Assembly: GCA_910588065.1 (NCBI GenBank)
Contig: CAJUPZ010000009.1
Location: forward strand, 43,442-107,441
Length of the DNA: 64,000 nt
Reading direction: 5' to 3'
DNA from: an uncultured Muribaculaceae bacterium
GTDB taxonomy: Bacteria > Bacteroidota > Bacteroidia > Bacteroidales > Muribaculaceae
Both the position numbers and the translations under genes were made by a program. Positions 60,021-64,000 of the stretch are shown here, in pieces. Below the pieces are notes generated by a model, which saw only the letters and a list, made by a program, of their open reading frames with translations, had not been told where the DNA came from and did not search any database. The stretch's first letter is position 1, and every line of letters begins with the position of its first letter.

Positions 60021-60310
60021 ATGCCTACGAACTGAAACAGGTGTCGGCGATGATAAAGAGCCTTGAAAACACCTTTATGGAGCGTCTTCGCCAAATGGAA
60101 CGGTCATATCTTGATGCTCTGAAAGGCTTCGGCATCATTGACGATGAGAAGATGTGGACTGAAAAGCAGGTTTGCGAAAAGTACGGCATCGACCGCAAGA
60201 CGATGTATAATTACCGCAAAATGGAACTGATTCCATTCACCCGTAAGGGAGAGCGCGGCAAAATCTATTATCTGCCCGCAGATGTAAGGGCTTTCTTTGC
60301 AGACCTGTAA
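60017..60310 (+). CDS. Excisionase-like helix-turn-helix protein
   Basis: 97 residues. A helical front (VSAMIKSLENTFMERLRQMERSYLDAL) and a MerR/Xis-type HTH (WTEKQVCEKYGIDRKTMYNYRKMELIPFTRKG...IYYLPADVRAFF). Probably a recombination directionality factor or regulator; coupled to the first HTH gene through ATGA. Confidence 0.8.
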   Translation: MNAYELKQVSAMIKSLENTFMERLRQMERSYLDALKGFGIIDDEKMWTEKQVCEKYGIDRKTMYNYRKMELIPFTRKGERGKIYYLPADVRAFFADL

Positions 60311-60397
60311 CCCGCATAAAATACACACAACACACATACACCAAAATAACCGCACCGCTTGTCGGTGCAAAGTCAAACAACAAAATTCTTTATTTCT

Positions 60398-61822
60398 ATG
60401 GAACAAGACCAGACCCAAGAAAAAGATCAGGTGCTGATTGCCCGTGACAACGAAAGCGGGAAAATCGGTGCAGTGACCGGCATGAACGATGACGGCACAC
60501 CCAAGATGTCCGATGTAAAATCGGCCAAGCTCTCTGACCTCGTGAAATTCAACATCCGGCAGAATCCGCTGGAAGCCTTCATGTCGAATTTCCTGCGTCA
60601 ATGCAAGAATCCTACGATGTTCAGCTTTTTCAAAGTTGACGCCGACAACTACGAAAAAGAGGCGCCGGTAATGGGCGAAATGCTCAAAGACCCCGAAACG
60701 CACAAGTCGATGCTTGAAGACCGCGAGGTAAAGCCTTCCGATGAAATCAGCGAAACACAGAAGAACAAGCCCGTTGACGAAAGCAAGATTGACTGGGCGG
60801 AGCTGAAAGAACGCTGGGGTGTTGACAAAGAACAGCTTGAAAAGTCGGGCGACCTGCGCGAAATGCTGTTCAACCGCAAATCGGCGCTTGTCACCATCAC
60901 CACCGATGTGGGCGGCAAGGTTCAGCAGGTGGACGCACGCCTGTCGTTCCAGACCGATGAGCAGGGCAAAGTCAACCTCGTGCCCCATCTTATCCGCAAG
61001 TATCCCAATCTCAACGAGGAATACAACGGCTACAAGTTCACCGACGAGGATAAGGAGAACCTGCGCACAACAGGCAACCTCGGAAAAGTCGTTGACCTTG
61101 TGGACAAATCCACCGGAGAGGTTATCCCATCATACGTCAGCATCGACCGCTACACCCATGAAATGTATCATTTTCCTGCCGCGACGCTTGAAATCAATGA
61201 TACCATCGGAAAAACGAAGCTCTCCAATCAGGAGATAGAATTTCTGAAAACCGGAATGGCTATCCCCAACAAGGAGATTATCGGCAAGAACGGCAAGACC
61301 TACCATGCCACTCTCCAAGTGAGCGCAGAACGCCGCGGCGTGGAGTTTGTGCCCAAGCAGCGCACACAGAAGACCACGCAGAAAAATGAGAATAAGCAGG
61401 AGCAGAAGGCCGGAGATGGCGAAAAAACCGAAAAACGCTCCACATGGATTACCAAAGACGGCGGCATAAAGCGGCTGAAACAGTGGAACAAGATTCCGCT
61501 TACCGAACAGCAGCAGAATGACTACGTTTCAGGCAATGTCGCCAAGCTCGACCAGATGGTTGACGACAAGGGAAAGCCCTGCACCGTGTATCTCTATTTC
61601 AACAAAGAGAAGCAGCGACCCGAAACATCGTTTGACGATCCCCGCCTCGCAACCAAAATCACACCGTCAAACGAAAGCAAGACACAGCTTGCTGTCAATA
61701 ACGACGGTAAGACGCAGGAAGCGACAAAAGGCGTGAAAGAACCGCTCGACAAGGGTCAGACGGAACCCAAGAACGATGAGCAACAGAAACAGCAACGTAA
61801 GCCTAAAGGCCCGAAGCTGTAA
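60398..61822 (+). CDS. DUF3945 (DUF4099-type) protein
   Basis: 474 residues from ATG 60398. An N-terminal region (MEQDQTQEKDQVLIARDNESGKIGAVTGMND) and a DUF4099-like middle (DWAELKERWGVDKEQLEKSGDLREMLF) lead to DUF3945 repeats (LVPHLIRKYPNLNEEYNGYKFTDEDKENLRTTGNLGKVV; YHATLQVSAERRGVEFVP). The C-terminus is hydrophilic, rich in Lys and Gln. Typical of Bacteroidota conjugative elements; possibly DNA-linked, function unknown. Confidence 0.85.
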   Translation: MEQDQTQEKDQVLIARDNESGKIGAVTGMNDDGTPKMSDVKSAKLSDLVKFNIRQNPLEAFMSNFLRQCKNPTMFSFFKVDADNYEKEAPVMGEMLKDPETHKSMLEDREVKPSDEISETQKNKPVDESKIDWAELKERWGVDKEQLEKSGDLREMLFNRKSALVTITTDVGGKVQQVDARLSFQTDEQGKVNLVPHLIRKYPNLNEEYNGYKFTDEDKENLRTTGNLGKVVDLVDKSTGEVIPSYVSIDRYTHEMYHFPAATLEINDTIGKTKLSNQEIEFLKTGMAIPNKEIIGKNGKTYHATLQVSAERRGVEFVPKQRTQKTTQKNENKQEQKAGDGEKTEKRSTWITKDGGIKRLKQWNKIPLTEQQQNDYVSGNVAKLDQMVDDKGKPCTVYLYFNKEKQRPETSFDDPRLATKITPSNESKTQLAVNNDGKTQEATKGVKEPLDKGQTEPKNDEQQKQQRKPKGPKL

Positions 61823-61832
61823 CGACACCCCA

Positions 61833-61942
61833 CACCACTGAATCCACGTTGAAACAGACTGCGGTTTTCTGAACCGTATCCCTCCCGGTAAAGACGCAAG
61901 GAGGTCCGGAACTCCCTGCGCCTTACCTCACCACTGAATCCA
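61833..61942 (+). promoter_or_regulatory. Structured leader before the TopB-like gene
   Basis: A 14-bp direct repeat CACCACTGAATCCA (61833-61846, 61929-61942) flanks a long imperfect hairpin (GGTAA...CGCA.GGAG / CTCC.TGCG..TTACC, about 61884-61927). The second copy continues as TCCAAGAATT; a near-identical CCACTAAATCCATCCAAATT precedes the DUF1896 start. Confidence 0.5.
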
Positions 61943-61981
61943 TCCAAGAATTACAAACCACCAAATTCATGTCAAACAAAT

Positions 61982-63049
61982 ATGAAAACTGAAAAGATAA
62001 TCACCATAGTCGCCGACAGCCATCTTATGGCAGACAACATCGCAAGAGCAATCGGCGCAACACCCGTAGGAGAATACCACTATGCAAAGGAAGGCTATGC
62101 CGTCACATGGACAAACGGCAGCATCGTGGAGGCAAGCTACAACCCCAAGCAGCCCTTCATTCTCTCCGACAACATGACACCCCAGCAGGTGTACGCCCAC
62201 AATTTCGATTTCGCCGTGCGCGACTACGACAAGGTTGTGGGTTACGACAAGAAAGCGGAAGACCTCGCCCGGCTCGACGCTATAAAGGCGCTGTTCAAAA
62301 ACAGCAGCCTTGTAATCAACGCCACTATGCCCACGCCTTACTGCGACCTCGTTTTCTGGAACCTCTACTGGTATCTCGCCGTGCCGGTCAAGACCTGCCG
62401 TGCGTGGCTCCCGGTGCTGACAAACCGCGCCATTCGTGGGGCAATCTACAATTCCCGCATCGACGATGAACGCTACAAGCAATATATCAGCAAAGTCATC
62501 TACGACAAATTCCTTGAAGAAGATGAAATCTGGCGTGAAGCCGAGGCCGAGGAACAGGCACAACAGGCTCTCAAAACGGCCGAAGGCAAAGAGGACGACG
62601 AAGAAAAGCCGGTAATCTATAACGGTCAGGAAGTCAAGCTGGTCGATTACCCTGTGTTACCCAGCTTTCTCTCGCTGCTCGTCACCGCATCCGCCGAGTT
62701 CGGTTATAACCACGACGAAACAGCCGATGCGGTGCTGCGCCTCTATCTGAAGAAACTGATTTCGTTCCCGTCCGATATTCAGAGCGGCGTACCTTACAGC
62801 GTATGGCGCAACATGAAACGCAATATGCGTATGCTACGTTACAACTCACGTTGGGGCGAACAGGCGAAAGCCCTCAAAAAGCTCAGCCGACGCTGCGTAA
62901 TCAAGGGTGTGTCCGATGGTGCGTATGAAACATACGGCATTGTGACCACCGGGCTGCACCCCACCGACCTCACAGGAAAAGAGCGTATAATCTACGACCA
63001 TATTGTGAAACAGGTTATCGACGCCTTTACCCCATTTGAGGGTGAATGA
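61982..63049 (+). CDS. TopB-like protein lacking catalytic residues
   Basis: 355 residues. It follows topoisomerase III from end to end but in shortened form. The Toprim start (IVADSHLMADNIARAIGA...AVTWTNGSIVEA) lacks the catalytic Glu. The place of the DxDREGE acidic motif reads NATMPTPYCD. The domain around the active Tyr (TopB: KLITYPRSDCRY) reads KLISFPSDIQSG, so the Tyr is lost. The DxHHAI block reads YETYGI. The C-terminal LTGKERIIYDHIVKQVIDAF is kept. It should have no strand-cutting activity and may bind DNA or a partner. An acidic insert (AEGKEDDEEKP) marks the deleted middle. Confidence 0.75.
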   Translation: MKTEKIITIVADSHLMADNIARAIGATPVGEYHYAKEGYAVTWTNGSIVEASYNPKQPFILSDNMTPQQVYAHNFDFAVRDYDKVVGYDKKAEDLARLDAIKALFKNSSLVINATMPTPYCDLVFWNLYWYLAVPVKTCRAWLPVLTNRAIRGAIYNSRIDDERYKQYISKVIYDKFLEEDEIWREAEAEEQAQQALKTAEGKEDDEEKPVIYNGQEVKLVDYPVLPSFLSLLVTASAEFGYNHDETADAVLRLYLKKLISFPSDIQSGVPYSVWRNMKRNMRMLRYNSRWGEQAKALKKLSRRCVIKGVSDGAYETYGIVTTGLHPTDLTGKERIIYDHIVKQVIDAFTPFEGE

Positions 63050-63146
63050 CAGGAAAAAGCCGGATACCGATACCTCCCGTTTGCGAAAAAATTCGTAACT
63101 TCGCCACTGATTCATCGTCATAAATTGTTTTCAAATCATTTTTGAC

Positions 63147-63236
63147 ATGGATTTAGTGGTCGGACATCGGGAGGGATCCCGGTGTCCTTTTTCTTGCCTA
63201 TTCCGAAAAACACCATTACAGACCCACTAAATCCAT
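63147..63236 (+). promoter_or_regulatory. Nested hairpin leader with terminator before DUF1896
   Basis: Outer 13-bp arms ATGGATTTAGTGG (63147-63159) and CCACTAAATCCAT (63224-63236) enclose an intrinsic terminator: stem GGACATCGGGA / TCCCGGTGTCC (63162-63172, 63177-63187) followed by TTTTTC. The right arm ends 7 bp before the start codon at 63244. A leader of this form can work as an attenuator. Confidence 0.6.
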
Positions 63237-63243
63237 CCAAATT

Positions 63244-63690
63244 ATGAAACCCAACGATGAATATTCGGAGTTGAACTATTATATAGTCTATCTCCAAGCA
63301 CATCTTTCAGCCCATTATTTTCCGCAGAGCGTTGACCGCAGGTTTATCGCAGAACGGGTCGACAATGCACTCGACACCTATGTTACACTGTTCCTTCAGG
63401 GCAAGCCACAGCATATAGCCCAAGAGCTTGCCATGCGCGAACTGCTTAAAGGCTTGTATGTATCGCGCTACGATGTGGTGCATACAATCATCGAGGAAGA
63501 TTGCTGGCTCCGTATCCCGTCCGATGAAATGGAGGCAAAGACGTTGTATATGCTCACCAAGCCGGTAATCCACTCCATTCTCGACCGCCACGAGGTGAAC
63601 GGGGATTTTCTCACAAGAGAGGATTACCCGCCATTGCGCTATGAACTGCTTGCCGCCATAAACGAAATACTGGACGGCGATGAGTTATAA
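63244..63690 (+). CDS. DUF1896 family protein
   Basis: 148 residues. The family pattern is clear: SELNYYIVYLQAHLSAHYFPQSVDRRFIAERVDNALDTYV, ELAMRELLKGLYVSRYD and the closing LRYELLAAINEILDGDEL. Soluble, helical. It is always found in front of a very large methylase/helicase gene in Bacteroidota mobile elements, and its stop overlaps that gene's start here by 11 bp. Function is unknown. Confidence 0.9.
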   Translation: MKPNDEYSELNYYIVYLQAHLSAHYFPQSVDRRFIAERVDNALDTYVTLFLQGKPQHIAQELAMRELLKGLYVSRYDVVHTIIEEDCWLRIPSDEMEAKTLYMLTKPVIHSILDRHEVNGDFLTREDYPPLRYELLAAINEILDGDEL

Positions 63691-63889
63691 CCGCAAGGAG
63701 AAACTGCGCGGCAACATCGAGGCGATACGCACTGCGTTTCAGCTTGATGTTGAGCGCAGGCCGCCTACCGATGCCGAGTGGGAACTGCTGTCAAAATATG
63801 CCGGATTCGGTGGCTTGAAATGTATATTGCAGGACGCCAACGAAATTTCCGACGCCGCAAAATGGAATAAAAGCGACCTTGAACTGTAA
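63680..63889 (+). pseudogene. Methylase/SNF2-helicase protein, truncated after 69 aa
   Basis: Only the first residues are present: MSYNRKEKLRGNIEAIRTAFQ... PPTDAEWELLSKYAGFGGLKCIL, the usual start of the very long (well over 1000 aa) N6-methylase plus DEAD/SNF2 helicase proteins that follow DUF1896. The frame ends in CTG TAA at 63884-63889, where an IS-like end (TGTAAATTCTAATTTAAAA) begins, so the insertion supplies the stop. The remainder may lie beyond the right edge. Confidence 0.75.
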
Positions 63890-64000
63890 ATTCTAATTTA
63901 AAAAGGAGCCGGATTCTAATTTAAAAGTGCGCCATTTCATAGGACATGGAAAACCCAAGCGTGGATGCCCCCTGAGGCCAAGTTTGTTTGACCCCTTGTG
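63885..64000. mobile_element. Probable insertion-sequence end (IS21-like terminal repeats)
   Basis: Starts TGTAAATTCT. ATTCTAATTTAAAA occurs twice, at 63890-63903 and 63913-63926, 23 bp apart, followed by AGTGCGCC and earlier AGGAGCC. Multiple short direct repeats inside the end are typical of IS21-family tips. No transposase start is inside the window, so the family is a guess. Confidence 0.45.

Larger units (their letters stand above)
57767..64000 (+). mobile_element. Integrative (conjugative or mobilisable) element, left part
   Basis: Integrase, two HTH proteins, DUF3945, TopB-like protein, DUF1896 and the start of a methylase/helicase gene are the usual left-end order of Bacteroidota conjugative elements of the CTnDOT type. 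It begins right after ssrA and runs past the right edge. The gene-free stretch 57839-58265 contains the ssrA terminator's distal side and the inverted repeats listed at 58014-58159. Confidence 0.8.

Noticed and set aside
1..64000. CRISPR arrays, rRNA or ordinary tRNA genes
   Set aside because: No spaced repeat array of 24-40 bp units and no cloverleaf other than the tRNA-like part of tmRNA was found by reading.

Overview
This window comes from a Bacteroidota chromosome, order Bacteroidales; Muribaculaceae is my best inference. The support is: promoters of the TTG / about 20 nt / TAnnTTTG type before many genes, few Shine-Dalgarno sites, a tmRNA whose tag reads ENNYALAA, gene families typical of Bacteroidales (THUMP-like methyltransferase, DUF4924, two-gene LysO, thioester-less alpha-2-macroglobulin, DUF1896/DUF3945 conjugative-element genes), and roughly 50% G+C. 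Both window edges cut genes.

Layout. 1-14838 (all minus strand): an alpha-2-macroglobulin-like envelope protein, an ECF sigma / membrane regulator / Spy-like operon, a methyltransferase overlapping an outer-membrane barrel protein, and a four-gene MATE-mgsA-FAD oxidoreductase-DUF4924 operon. 14976-22216: a type I restriction-modification operon in the order hsdM - ORF6N - hsdS - four-helix-suffix gene - hsdR. Here hsdS is split by an 11-base homopolymer, and repairing the frame by one base restores a 417-residue subunit. 22250-30485: a HAD phosphatase, split LysO, a GH2 beta-galactosidase with a lectin-like front domain, and an M16 protease. 30486-31417: a gene-free block of covarying palindromes bounded by 29-bp direct repeats. 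31418-46715: two small unknown genes, MerR, alaS, a 58-aa lipoprotein missed by length cut-offs, a SulP transporter, rplS, the rplY-pth-Hsp15 operon, and a plus-strand series of PASTA protein, RluA-family synthase, acyltransferase, phosphoesterase, Tex and a degenerate HPPK-like protein. 46675-51932: comEC, a YeiH-type transporter, aroE and an unrecognised 439-aa protein.

51954-54412 is an AT-richer accessory patch. It holds a small membrane protein, a YaaW-family protein, a 40-aa zinc ribbon, two copies of a 99-bp promoter-linked element, and a well-formed minus-strand promoter that reads into a run of hairpins rather than a gene. A LytTR regulator, a membrane protein and a transglutaminase-like protein follow, then ssrA (tmRNA).

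From about 57767 to the right edge lies an integrative element inserted at the 3' end of ssrA. It carries an integrase, two small HTH proteins, DUF3945, a TopB-like protein that has lost every recognisable catalytic residue, DUF1896, and the first 66 codons of a methylase/helicase gene cut off by what looks like an IS end at 63885.

Most notable points: the phase-variable hsdS, which also has a 12-bp repeat array in its spacer; the catalytically dead TopB homologue with nested leader hairpins around it; the covarying palindrome block; and the candidate RNA and duplicated 99-bp element near 54 kb. No searches could be run, so family names rest on recognised motifs.
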